Shown here: positions 9,002 through 16,360 of the stretch, piece by piece | Layout: each line of letters opens with the position of its first letter | Numbering within the stretch: position 1 is the first letter of the stretch | Origin: Pedobacter sp. W3I1 | GTDB taxonomy: Bacteria > Bacteroidota > Bacteroidia > Sphingobacteriales > Sphingobacteriaceae | Assembly (NCBI RefSeq): GCF_030816015.1 | Contig: NZ_JAUSXN010000001.1 | Coordinates: forward strand, 3,348,001 to 3,412,000 | Direction of reading: 5' to 3' | DNA length: 64,000 nucleotides | The notes under the pieces: model-generated | What the model was told of the DNA's origin: nothing | Databases searched by the model: none | Seen by the model: the letters and a program-made list of their open reading frames with translations, nothing else | Translations under genes and position numbers: made by a program

Positions 9002-9240
9002 GGAGATATAGCGTTACAATAAGTTTTGGAAAGCGATTGCAGTGGTGCTTAGGAAACGAAAGCCCCGCCATTCGCTATAGTCCCGATGAAGAATCGGGAG
9101 CTGCCGCTGCTGTCGGGTTTAACTTGTGAAGGTTTACCTGGGTAACTTAAACCTGATTGGAGTGAGCATGAACCCGGCCGCAGGTGGGTGAATAAAACGG
9201 AAAGCAGGACTACAATAACCGATGAAAGACGGAACCTTGC
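9002..9240. repeat. Interspersed noncoding element between araD and araA
   Basis: This stretch is more GC-rich than the flanks and has no coding capacity that I trust. It contains a hairpin, TCCCGAT (9081-9087) and ATCGGGA (9093-9099) around GAAGA, and phrases such as 'AAAGCCCCGCCATTCGCTAT' that I associate with dispersed intergenic elements of Bacteroidota. It could equally be a structured 5' leader of araA. No other copy is in this window, though a similar ACCGATGAAGAC phrase occurs at 39.3 and 39.7 kb. Confidence 0.4.
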
Positions 9241-9265
9241 TTTTCAAAAAAGAGAAAAAGATTTC

Positions 9266-9285
9266 GGTCTGTGAGGACATAGACC
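9266..9285. repeat. Short hairpin of the GTG-AGGA-CAC family
   Basis: GGTCTGTG and CATAGACC flank an AGGA loop; seven of eight pairs are Watson-Crick and one is G-T. Same family as 9325-9348, 31.6 kb, 44.1 kb and 47.97 kb. Confidence 0.6.
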
Positions 9286-9324
9286 AAGGAAGAAGAGTGG
9301 TACGCTTTAAAAAAGATATACATA

Positions 9325-9348
9325 ATGGTCTGTGAGGACACAGACCAT
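9325..9348. repeat. Perfect hairpin of the GTG-AGGA-CAC family
   Basis: ATGGTCTGTG and CACAGACCAT pair perfectly around an AGGA loop, 34 bases before the araA start. The second copy lies about 60 bases upstream. The position in the araA leader would allow an effect on araA mRNA stability or translation, but the same hairpins occur elsewhere beside unrelated genes. Confidence 0.65.
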
Positions 9349-9382
9349 GGCATTGAATAAATTAAAAATAACATAAATAGTA

Positions 9383-10873
9383 ATGATTGATTTAAAAAAA
9401 TTACAAGTTTGGTTTATTACGGGTACGCAACATTTGTACGGTGAAGAAACCTTAAAACAAGTTGCAGCACATGCACAACAAGTGGCCGATTCGTTAAACC
9501 AGAACGGAAGTATTTCGGTTTCGGTAGTGTACAAGCCGATTGTAAAAACGACTGAAGAGATTTTCGAAACCTTACAACAAGCCAATATTGATGAGAACTG
9601 TATTGGGGTGATTACCTGGATGCATACCTTCTCTCCTGCTAAAATGTGGATCAGGGGCTTAAATGTATTGCAAAAACCTTTATTGCATTTACACACGCAG
9701 TTTAACCGCGATATTCCCTGGAATACCATCGATATGGATTTCATGAACCTGAACCAAAGTGCTCATGGAGATCGCGAATTTGGTTTTATGGTTTCTCGAA
9801 TGCGTAAAGACCGTAAAGTAGTTGTTGGCCATTGGCAGGATGATGAAGTGGCAAAACAGATTGATACCTGGTGTAGAGCTGCTGCCGGATGGCACGATTG
9901 GCAAGGCGCTAAATTCGCGCGTTTTGGCGATAACATGCGTTATGTTGCCGTTACAGATGGCGATAAAGTGGAAGCTGAAATGAAATTCGGTTTCGCTGTA
10001 AATACTTATGGCATAGGTGATTTGGTAGCTATAATTAATGGAATAAGTGAAGATTCGATTCAAACCTTATTGAAAGAATACGAGGCTACCTACGAAATCG
10101 CCGATGATTTAAAAGCTGGCGGCGCAAGGCATTCATCTGTTTATGAGGCAGCCAAAATTGAACTGGGATTAAGGAAATTTTTAGAAGATGGCGGCTTTAA
10201 AGGCTTCTCTGATACCTTCGAAGATTTGCATGGTATGATTCAATTACCGGGAATAGCAGCGCAGCGTTTAATGGCAGATGGTTATGGTTTTGCAGGCGAA
10301 GGCGATTGGAAAACTGCCGCTTTAGTACGTGCCTGTAAGGTTATGGGTGCTGGTTTAGCCGGTGGAAATGCATTTATGGAAGATTATACCTATCACTTTG
10401 ATCCGGCAAATTCGATGGTTTTAGGCTCACATATGCTTGAAGTTGATGCTTCTTTGGCGAGTGGAAAAGCCAGTTTAGAAGTTCATCCATTGGGTATTGG
10501 TGGCAAGGCAGATCCTGCCCGTTTGGTTTTTAATGTTGCTGGTGGTGATGCTTTAAATGCATCTTTAATTGATATGGGCAACCGTTTCCGCTTATTAGTG
10601 AACGAAGTAAAAGCTGTTGAAGCTGAACATGATTTACCAAACTTACCAGTGGCCCGCGTATTATGGAAACCACTACCTGATATGAAAACCGGTTGTGCCG
10701 CATGGATTTATGCAGGTGGCGCACACCATACTGCTTATAGTCAGAATTTAACTACCGAGCATTTGTTGGATTTTGCGAATATTGCAGGTTTAGAATATGT
10801 AAATATAGGTGCTGATACTAAAATCAATCAATTCAGAAATGAGTTGCATTGGAATGAGGTTTTTTATAAATAA
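9383..10873 (+). CDS. araA: L-arabinose isomerase
   Basis: This 496-residue protein converts L-arabinose to L-ribulose, the first step of the pathway; a divalent metal (usually Mn2+) is required. The N-terminus '[19 protein letters not shown]' and the following '[19 protein letters not shown]' are diagnostic for AraA. Later blocks include '[27 protein letters not shown]' and 'EDYTYHF', which hold metal-site Glu residues, and '[13 protein letters not shown]' near the C-terminus. Full length. It follows araBD in the same direction after a gap with hairpins and is closed by a strong terminator 25 bases downstream. Confidence 0.96.
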   Translation: MIDLKKLQVWFITGTQHLYGEETLKQVAAHAQQVADSLNQNGSISVSVVYKPIVKTTEEIFETLQQANIDENCIGVITWMHTFSPAKMWIRGLNVLQKPLLHLHTQFNRDIPWNTIDMDFMNLNQSAHGDREFGFMVSRMRKDRKVVVGHWQDDEVAKQIDTWCRAAAGWHDWQGAKFARFGDNMRYVAVTDGDKVEAEMKFGFAVNTYGIGDLVAIINGISEDSIQTLLKEYEATYEIADDLKAGGARHSSVYEAAKIELGLRKFLEDGGFKGFSDTFEDLHGMIQLPGIAAQRLMADGYGFAGEGDWKTAALVRACKVMGAGLAGGNAFMEDYTYHFDPANSMVLGSHMLEVDASLASGKASLEVHPLGIGGKADPARLVFNVAGGDALNASLIDMGNRFRLLVNEVKAVEAEHDLPNLPVARVLWKPLPDMKTGCAAWIYAGGAHHTAYSQNLTTEHLLDFANIAGLEYVNIGADTKINQFRNELHWNEVFYK

Positions 10874-10897
10874 TTTCAATAAAGCATGCTCAATGCT

Positions 10898-10931
10898 AAA
10901 GCCGATAGTCTTAGGATTATCGGCTTTTTTT
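10898..10931 (+). terminator. Intrinsic terminator after araA
   Basis: AAAGCCGATA (10898-10907) pairs perfectly with TATCGGCTTT (10918-10927), and the run of seven T ends at 10931. It sits 25 bases after the araA stop and closes the araBDA unit. Confidence 0.85.
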
Positions 10932-10968
10932 ATACGATCGTCATCTTGTGATCGTCACCCCCTTTGAT

Positions 10969-11234
10969 CGTCCTCCTGAACTTGTTTCAGGATCTTTTTA
11001 TGATGAAAGGTTCAAATAAAAAAAATCGTCATCTCGACCGAAGCAAAGCGAAGTGGAGAGATCTATAAGGTACAGTAAAAGTAAATTGAAAAATAGACTT
11101 AGCTTCGCTGAGCCTTCGGGTTCTCGGCTGTGTTGCAATCCGCTATCAGTGAGGATTCGAGAAAAAAGGATCGTCATTGCGAGGAAGTTATAGGCTTTTT
11201 TATGCAATCGTCATCCTGAACTTGTTTCAGGATC
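10969..11234. repeat. Mosaic of dispersed intergenic repeats
   Basis: This gene-free stretch is built of pieces of repeat families found throughout the window. They are the 'GTCMTCCTGAACTTGTTTCAGGATC' type at 10969-10994 and 11209-11234, a degenerate 'GTCATCTCGACCGAAGC' type with its 'TTCTCGGCTGTGTTGCA' partner at 11027-11146, and the left half of the 'GTCATTGCGAGG' type at 11172. I see no gene in it. Confidence 0.7.
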
Positions 11235-11250
11235 CTTTTATTATGAATAT

Positions 11251-11526
11251 CTATCCTTTTACAATAGAGGTGAAATCCGAAAAATCTTCAACCTTAAATG
11301 CTCTAATATCTCTTACTGACTTCCTAAACCAATCAATATTGGATAGAATATGAATGGCTTTATAAACTGCCGTTAAATTTCCTTCTGTAACGTAGGTGCT
11401 TCCCTGAATCCAATAAAAGCCGCTAACTGTCAAATGATTTTTTATTTCAGCATAAGCACTATGATATTTCTCACCATATTCTTTTTTCAAATCAGAAATG
11501 GTCATATCAAAGCTTAATGCGTACAT
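11251..11526 (-). CDS. vapD: VapD-family endoribonuclease toxin
   Basis: This 91-residue protein has the Cas2-like ferredoxin fold opening of VapD, '[19 protein letters not shown]'. It is followed by '[14 protein letters not shown]' and the C-terminal block '[21 protein letters not shown]', which I recognise from VapD of Haemophilus and Helicobacter. VapD is a metal-dependent mRNA endonuclease used as a toxin in TA modules. Length is normal. The gene overlaps the 3' end of a small upstream gene (11514-11708) by 13 bases in a different frame, the usual sign of a coupled pair. Confidence 0.85.
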   Translation of the reverse strand: MYALSFDMTISDLKKEYGEKYHSAYAEIKNHLTVSGFYWIQGSTYVTEGNLTAVYKAIHILSNIDWFRKSVRDIRAFKVEDFSDFTSIVKG

Positions 11527-11708
11527 GCTTCCTCACCTAAAAATCTAAATAGATCTTCTTTTTCAAAGAAAACTTCGCCATCATCTGATTTTGCTGTAAT
11601 CACAATACCAGCAAATGGGTTCTTTTCTATTTCTATAACAACACCATCAATCCAGTCGGTCCTATCGGTAACTTGTGGAGAAATTGAAACTCTATCACCT
11701 ATTTTCAT
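11514..11708 (-). CDS. Small SH3/KOW-like protein, putative VapD antitoxin
   Basis: This is a 64-residue acidic protein with no signal peptide: '[30 protein letters not shown]' then '[23 protein letters not shown]'. The alternation of short strands and the 'GDRV' opening suggest a small beta-barrel of SH3/KOW type, not a classical DNA-binding antitoxin. It precedes and overlaps vapD, the place where an antitoxin gene (vapX in Haemophilus) is expected, so antitoxin or expression-tuning partner is the best inference. I do not recognise a characterised homologue. Confidence 0.55.
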   Translation of the reverse strand: MKIGDRVSISPQVTDRTDWIDGVVIEIEKNPFAGIVITAKSDDGEVFFEKEDLFRFLGEEACTH

Positions 11709-11848
11709 TGCAGATTCTTATTGTTAAACTTAATGTTATTACAAATATAAGTATTTTCGTTATAGCTGTATATATGGGTTTAAATGCATTTAATATTATG
11801 CTCCATTGTTAAATATCAATCTATTTTAAGAAGTAGTACGGCATGATA

Positions 11849-11874
11849 GATCCTGAAACAAGTTCAGGATGACG
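11849..11874. repeat. Dispersed repeat, GTCATCCTGAACTTG type (reverse half)
   Basis: GATCCTGAAACAAGTTCAGG followed by ATGACG; same family as 10969, 11209, 13849 and 39550. Confidence 0.7.
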
Positions 11875-11891
11875 CATAATTAAAATATAAT

Positions 11892-12911
11892 CTACAATCC
11901 AATACTAACCATCGCCTTAATCACCCCATTCTTTGGATCTAACCAACTTTCAAATTCGTCTTTTACTTCTTCAAATTTAACCTGATGGGTAATGTAATTC
12001 GTAGGATTTACTAAACCAGCTTTCATCGATTTGATTACATGCTCAAAATCTTCAATAGTGGCATTTCTGCTACTCATTAAGGTCGATTCTCTCTTATGAA
12101 ACTCAGGATGATTAAAAATTAAATCTCCTTTTTGAAGTCCGATTAAAACAAATCTTGCTCCATGTGCCATATAGTTGATGGCGTTATTGATGGCCTTTTG
12201 ATTACCTGTAGCATCAATTACTACCGTTGGCATATCGCCATTGGTAATATCGCTGAGTTGTTGTACTACATCAGGCTGAATTGCATTAACTACATGTGCT
12301 ACCTTTAGTTTATCTTTACAGAAAGCCAAACGATCTTCATTAATATCTAAAGCGATAACCCTGGCTCCGGCAATTCTTGCGAATTCCATTGTACCTAAAC
12401 CAATTGGCCCTGCCCCAATAACAAGCACAAATTCTCCAGGCTGAACATCTGCCCTACGCACACCATGTGCACCTATGGCTAAAGGTTCAACTAAAGCGAG
12501 CTCATCATAACTCAAGCCCTCGCCATGTAAAAGTGTTCTGGATGGCACCTGTAAATATTCGCGCATCCCACCATCAACATGTACACCACAAACCTGCATT
12601 TTAACGCAGCAATTAGGTTTGTTCATTCTACATGCAATGCATTCGCCACAATTAAAATATGGAATAAAAGTAACAGCCTCTCCTATTTTGAAACTATCGG
12701 CTCCGTCGGCTTCAAGCAATTCACCAGATAATTCGTGACCTAAAACTCTTGGGTAATTAAAGAAAGGTTGGGTACCTTCAAAGGCGTGTAAATCGGTTCC
12801 ACAAATGCCGATTCTTTTAATTTTTATAATGGCATGGTCTTTTTTAAGCTCAGGTTTTGCTGTTTCTGAATATTCGAAAGTTCCAGGTGTTGTACAGGTA
12901 AGGGTTTTCAT
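11892..12911 (-). CDS. Zinc-dependent alcohol/sugar-acid dehydrogenase (MDR)
   Basis: This is a 339-residue medium-chain dehydrogenase. Catalytic zinc ligands are visible as Cys37 in 'GICGTD' and His59-Glu60 in 'GHE'. The structural zinc cluster is Cys88-x2-Cys91-x2-Cys94-x7-Cys102, and the NAD-binding Rossmann motif GAGPIG is at 166-171. It resembles the group of L-threonine/sorbitol/L-gulonate-5-dehydrogenase-like enzymes used for sugars and sugar acids; the substrate is not decided by sequence. It lies downstream of the L-fucose-dehydrogenase-like SDR with a dispersed repeat between, so a role in oxidation of a deoxy-sugar or its acid is plausible. Confidence 0.8.
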   Translation of the reverse strand: MKTLTCTTPGTFEYSETAKPELKKDHAIIKIKRIGICGTDLHAFEGTQPFFNYPRVLGHELSGELLEADGADSFKIGEAVTFIPYFNCGECIACRMNKPNCCVKMQVCGVHVDGGMREYLQVPSRTLLHGEGLSYDELALVEPLAIGAHGVRRADVQPGEFVLVIGAGPIGLGTMEFARIAGARVIALDINEDRLAFCKDKLKVAHVVNAIQPDVVQQLSDITNGDMPTVVIDATGNQKAINNAINYMAHGARFVLIGLQKGDLIFNHPEFHKRESTLMSSRNATIEDFEHVIKSMKAGLVNPTNYITHQVKFEEVKDEFESWLDPKNGVIKAMVSIGL

Positions 12912-12939
12912 TGTAATTTAATGATTGAATAAGAAAAAT

Positions 12940-13023
12940 CGTCATCTCGACTGAAGCGCAGTGGAATGGAGAGATCTGCTTAGATAGATTTCTCGGCTGC
13001 GTTGCACTCCGCTCGAAATGACG
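12940..13023. repeat. Dispersed palindromic repeat, GTCATCTCGAC type
   Basis: It begins CGTCATCTCGACTGAAGC and ends GCTCGAAATGACG, an imperfect long palindrome with central AGAGATCT and AGATTTCTC. It fills the gap between the SDR and dehydrogenase genes. Confidence 0.75.
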
Positions 13024-13033
13024 TTGTCAGTGA

Positions 13034-13822
13034 TTACGCGTTTGCCAAAGCCCTGTCTAAATGAACATAACCGCCATCAACATGGATAATCTGCCCAGTG
13101 GTATGACTTGATTTGTTAGACATTAAAAAAGCCGTCATATTTGCAATTTCTTCAGCTGTTGTCATTCTGTTTTCCAATGGAATTTTGGTCGTAATCTCTT
13201 TTAATTTTTCTTCGGCATTATCTAAAGTTTCAATCCAGGTTTCGTAAGCGGGTGTCCAACATTCGGCAACAACAACTGCATTCACACGGATTCCATATTT
13301 CAGTAACTCTACGGCCCATTCTCGTGTTAAGGCATTTCTTCCTCCATTTGCAGCCGCATAAGCTGAAGTATTTCCTTGTCCGGTTTCTGCAGTTTTAGAG
13401 GTAATGTTTACAATTGCACCTTTACTTTTAATTAATTCTGGCAAAGCATGGTGCGCCATCAAATAATAATGCACCACATTTTTATGTAATGAAGCCATAA
13501 AGTCTTTATAATTTCCACTTTCTAAACCTACACCATCATTAACGCCTGCGTTATTCACTAAACCATCAATTCTGCCGAATTGACCTACAATGTTTTTCAC
13601 AACGGTTTCGCAATCGTCGGGGTTGGATAGTTCGGCCACAAACTGAGCGGCTTTTCCGCCATTTGCAGTTATAGCATCAACAACTTTCTGATTGTCTTCT
13701 GCTTTTCTACCTACGATTACTGCAATTGCATTTTCTTTGGCAAATACTTCTGCAATACTACGACCAATACCCTTTGCAGCACCAGTGATGATAATAACTT
13801 TTTCTTTTAATTGTAAATCCAT
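13034..13822 (-). CDS. L-fucose dehydrogenase-like SDR with atypical YxxxN
   Basis: This 262-residue short-chain dehydrogenase has the NAD(P) motif TGAAKGIG (13-20), 'NNAGVNDG' (90-97), and the active-site segment with Ser142 and Tyr155. The fourth residue after Tyr155 is Asn159 where the classical catalytic Lys is expected (codon at 13348-13346, AAT). Segments 'TGQGNTSAYAAA', 'ALTREWAVEL' and the C-terminus 'VDGGYVHLDRAL' match L-fucose dehydrogenases of the Burkholderia type as I recall them. It is expected to oxidise L-fucose or a related aldose to the lactone. The missing Lys may mean altered chemistry or a different proton relay. Neighbours are the MDR dehydrogenase and fucose/rhamnose-type glycosidases. 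Confidence 0.75.
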   Translation of the reverse strand: MDLQLKEKVIIITGAAKGIGRSIAEVFAKENAIAVIVGRKAEDNQKVVDAITANGGKAAQFVAELSNPDDCETVVKNIVGQFGRIDGLVNNAGVNDGVGLESGNYKDFMASLHKNVVHYYLMAHHALPELIKSKGAIVNITSKTAETGQGNTSAYAAANGGRNALTREWAVELLKYGIRVNAVVVAECWTPAYETWIETLDNAEEKLKEITTKIPLENRMTTAEEIANMTAFLMSNKSSHTTGQIIHVDGGYVHLDRALANA

Positions 13823-13848
13823 ATTTCTTTTAGTTAGTGTAGTGTGTA

Positions 13849-13909
13849 GTCACCCTGAACTTGTTTCAGGGTCTAATTGTTAACATCCTGAAACAAGTTC
13901 AGGATGACG
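13849..13909. repeat. Dispersed repeat, GTCATCCTGAACTTG type (both halves)
   Basis: Two inverted copies, GTCACCCTGAACTTGTTTCA and its complement ending CAAGTTCAGGATGACG, form a long hairpin around a 10-base loop between the DUF5703 and SDR genes. Confidence 0.75.
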
Positions 13910-13932
13910 CTACCTCTTAGTTAATCATTATT

Positions 13933-16350
13933 TTAATATCTGCCTTTCTTGATTCCGGCAATACTTTCAAATCTATTAATTTTCCATTCTTTAAAGTCCC
14001 TTTCAACAGTGGTTTGGTATGGTGCATAAAGCTTGAAATGAACATCCCAATCTTTTGGCCATGCTGGAAACAAATATATTTTCTTTTCATCAACCTGCAT
14101 CAGCATTTCTTGTAAGCCAATCATACCCGATCCACCCCAGTTGTGGTCTGGTGTCCAATCGAAACCTGGCCCCCAAAATGCAGGAAACCTCCTGCCTGAA
14201 TCTTTTAACTTCGCCGTGGTAAGCTCTGCAGCCTCATTGGTTAAACCGAGCCTTGCAGCGAAAATATTGTCCTGTTTCCATCCGATATGGCTTCTGAATT
14301 TCAACACGTCGGTATCATATTTAAAAGTATTAATTGCCGTATCTAAACCAGGTTCACCTATGCCATAAATTCCCCACGGATATACAGGATACAACTGCGA
14401 ACTCTCTTGATTGTTAATCCGTTCCCAAACCTTTGCGGGTGAAATGGTCGTATGGTTATCAAATTGCCTAAAACTTATTGCAGGAATGGTTTTTAGCATC
14501 GCTGCCCATTCGGCTTTCTTCGTTTCTGACAAAGAAGGCAGCGCAATCAATCTTTCCAGAACTGTTTTTAAAGCCGCAATTGTAGAGGTTGAATTGTAAG
14601 TCATTTTATAGGTTTCTGCTCCAGAACCTGGATATAAAACCAAATGTCCTTCGGCATCCAAAGCTTTTGCGCCTCGTTGTTTGGCTAAATAAGTATAATG
14701 TTCTTTAAAAAAAGTAAGCGAGCTTTCAATCAAAGGAAGATACTCTTCAATGTTTTTGCCCTCATATCTTTCAGTTTCTAAAATCATCATACAGAACTCC
14801 AGTACCGTATCCCACTCGTATTCCAGCCATGCATTATATTCCATGCCTTTGTTAAAATCTAACGGACGTTTCCATCCATACTCAGCAGGATTTGGCAGTC
14901 CGAAGTTCTCTAATTGCTCAGTAAAACTCGCGCCTGTATGTCCCCACGCCTCTTCCGTTCTAATTTCGGCATTCTTCAATAAGTTCAGATAGAAATCGAA
15001 CTGAGGTTTCATCAGGTCGAAATCTCCGCTTTTTAACATTGGCCAATATACCAGGCGTTGATTTTGGGCTGTATGCGTTCCTCCTCCCCAGTTTCTAAAA
15101 TCTGGTGTATATTTTAGCGTGCTATCCGTTAGTTGAGGATCGAAGGTGAAAAGGCCACCATTAAACTTAGTTGGGTATTTGCCAAAAGCATTACAGCCCA
15201 ACATATACCTGAACAATTGATAGTTTTTGGCAGATTGGTTTGCCGTTTCGTCTTTAGCACTGATGTAAATGAAACTCTTTTTCCAGTATGTATTCCACCA
15301 TTTTATACTTGCTCTTTGGTCGTTTTTGTTCTTTATAGCATTTAAATCCTTCTGCCACTCGCTAACTGATGTTGTTTTTAAAGTGTTTAAGGTAATAGTG
15401 ATATGATTTGAAATGGAAGGCGTTTTACTCTTCAAAGTCCAGGCTCTAAATGGTGTATTGAGGTATATCCCGGCATAGTTTCCAGCTGGCACCATATTAT
15501 GGCCTTGCATGGAGCCTCCGAAAATGAGATTTTTTAAAGGATTAAATAAATCAGCTTTTCTGTCTTCCAATCCTTGCTGTTTTACGGTAACATCGAATAC
15601 GGTTTCAGCTTTGTTTTGATGGTAGAATTGAAGCGCATTATTTTTAAAGGCTATTTCATCTTTAAATGTTTTAACAATGCCCTGAGGTGCCCATTTGTAC
15701 GAATTCTGGTTATTTTCTTTGCCTTTGGTTACCCGGTATTCAAAGCGCCAGCTTTCGTAACTGGCCTGGGCAATGATCTTTCGGTTTGATTTTACATCAA
15801 GGTGGATGACTGGATGAAATACATCTACCCAGACCTTAATTTGAGCACTTAGGTTCGCATTTTTGCCTGAAATCCGGGCATAACCATCTTTCAAAAGCAG
15901 TTCCTGTTTAAAGGTTTTCCCTTCAAATGGATTCGGACTTAAACTCAGTTTTACACGCCCAAGCTTGAGTAAGGTATTATTTTCGTCGAATGTTCCACTA
16001 CGTGATAAGTAAAGATAAACATCACCTTTTTCTACCCAGAGGTTTAAGCCGATATCGCCACCGCCTACGGGCATTGATTCTGCTGAATGGTTACTTTGTG
16101 AGGTCCAAACCACATTGTCTTTTTCTTGGGAAAAAGTATTTGGGCTTATCAACCACAAAGACACTAAAAACGCAAAGAAAAGGTTTAGTTTTTTTAGGTG
16201 TATGTTTGTTGACCACCTAACACATTTAAGGATATTTGAGGTATAAGGAGGTTTAAAACGGTAAAATTTTGACCATATCAGACAGATCAGAACATTTAAG
16301 TTCTTAGCCAAAATACGCCGTGTCCTTTGTGTCTTTGTGGTAAAAATCAT
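13933..16350 (-). CDS. DUF5703 / GH95-like glycosidase (six-hairpin fold)
   Basis: This is a large secreted protein of about 805 residues. The N-terminal part has the DUF5703 signature 'VVWTSQSNHSAESMPVGGGDIGLN' and 'YLSRSGTFDENNTLLKLGRV'. The C-terminal half is an (alpha/alpha)6 glycosidase-like region ('RLVYWPMLKSGDFDLM', 'LYPGSGAETYK', 'WTPDHNWGGSGMIGLQEML'). It is related to GH95 alpha-L-fucosidases and alpha-L-galactosidases, so removal of L-fucose or L-galactose is likely. The start is awkward: the hydrophobic signal core 'LFFAFLVSLWLIS' lies about 55 codons inside and has no ATG just before it. The chosen ATG (16350) gives a leader encoded partly by a repeat. The upstream esterase gene stops 10 bases earlier. 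Confidence 0.75.
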   Translation of the reverse strand: MIFTTKTQRTRRILAKNLNVLICLIWSKFYRFKPPYTSNILKCVRWSTNIHLKKLNLFFAFLVSLWLISPNTFSQEKDNVVWTSQSNHSAESMPVGGGDIGLNLWVEKGDVYLYLSRSGTFDENNTLLKLGRVKLSLSPNPFEGKTFKQELLLKDGYARISGKNANLSAQIKVWVDVFHPVIHLDVKSNRKIIAQASYESWRFEYRVTKGKENNQNSYKWAPQGIVKTFKDEIAFKNNALQFYHQNKAETVFDVTVKQQGLEDRKADLFNPLKNLIFGGSMQGHNMVPAGNYAGIYLNTPFRAWTLKSKTPSISNHITITLNTLKTTSVSEWQKDLNAIKNKNDQRASIKWWNTYWKKSFIYISAKDETANQSAKNYQLFRYMLGCNAFGKYPTKFNGGLFTFDPQLTDSTLKYTPDFRNWGGGTHTAQNQRLVYWPMLKSGDFDLMKPQFDFYLNLLKNAEIRTEEAWGHTGASFTEQLENFGLPNPAEYGWKRPLDFNKGMEYNAWLEYEWDTVLEFCMMILETERYEGKNIEEYLPLIESSLTFFKEHYTYLAKQRGAKALDAEGHLVLYPGSGAETYKMTYNSTSTIAALKTVLERLIALPSLSETKKAEWAAMLKTIPAISFRQFDNHTTISPAKVWERINNQESSQLYPVYPWGIYGIGEPGLDTAINTFKYDTDVLKFRSHIGWKQDNIFAARLGLTNEAAELTTAKLKDSGRRFPAFWGPGFDWTPDHNWGGSGMIGLQEMLMQVDEKKIYLFPAWPKDWDVHFKLYAPYQTTVERDFKEWKINRFESIAGIKKGRY
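16152..16341. repeat. Widely spaced inverted repeat at the DUF5703 gene start
   Basis: ACCACAAAGACAC (16152-16164) and GTGTCTTTGTGGT (16329-16341) are perfect complements 164 bases apart. The right part (with TCCTTTGTGTCTTTG) is a phrase often seen between Bacteroidota genes. Translated on the minus strand it gives the leader 'TTKTQRTRRI'. Confidence 0.6.
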
Positions 16351-16360
16351 TATTCGATTA

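Noticed and set aside
9002..9240. A riboswitch or known structured RNA before araA
   Set aside because: One hairpin and higher GC are visible, but I could not match it to any riboswitch class; it reads more like a dispersed repeat.
10969..11234. CRISPR array
   Set aside because: Repeats are of mixed families, unevenly spaced and often inverted; no regular spacers or cas genes. VapD is Cas2-like only in fold.
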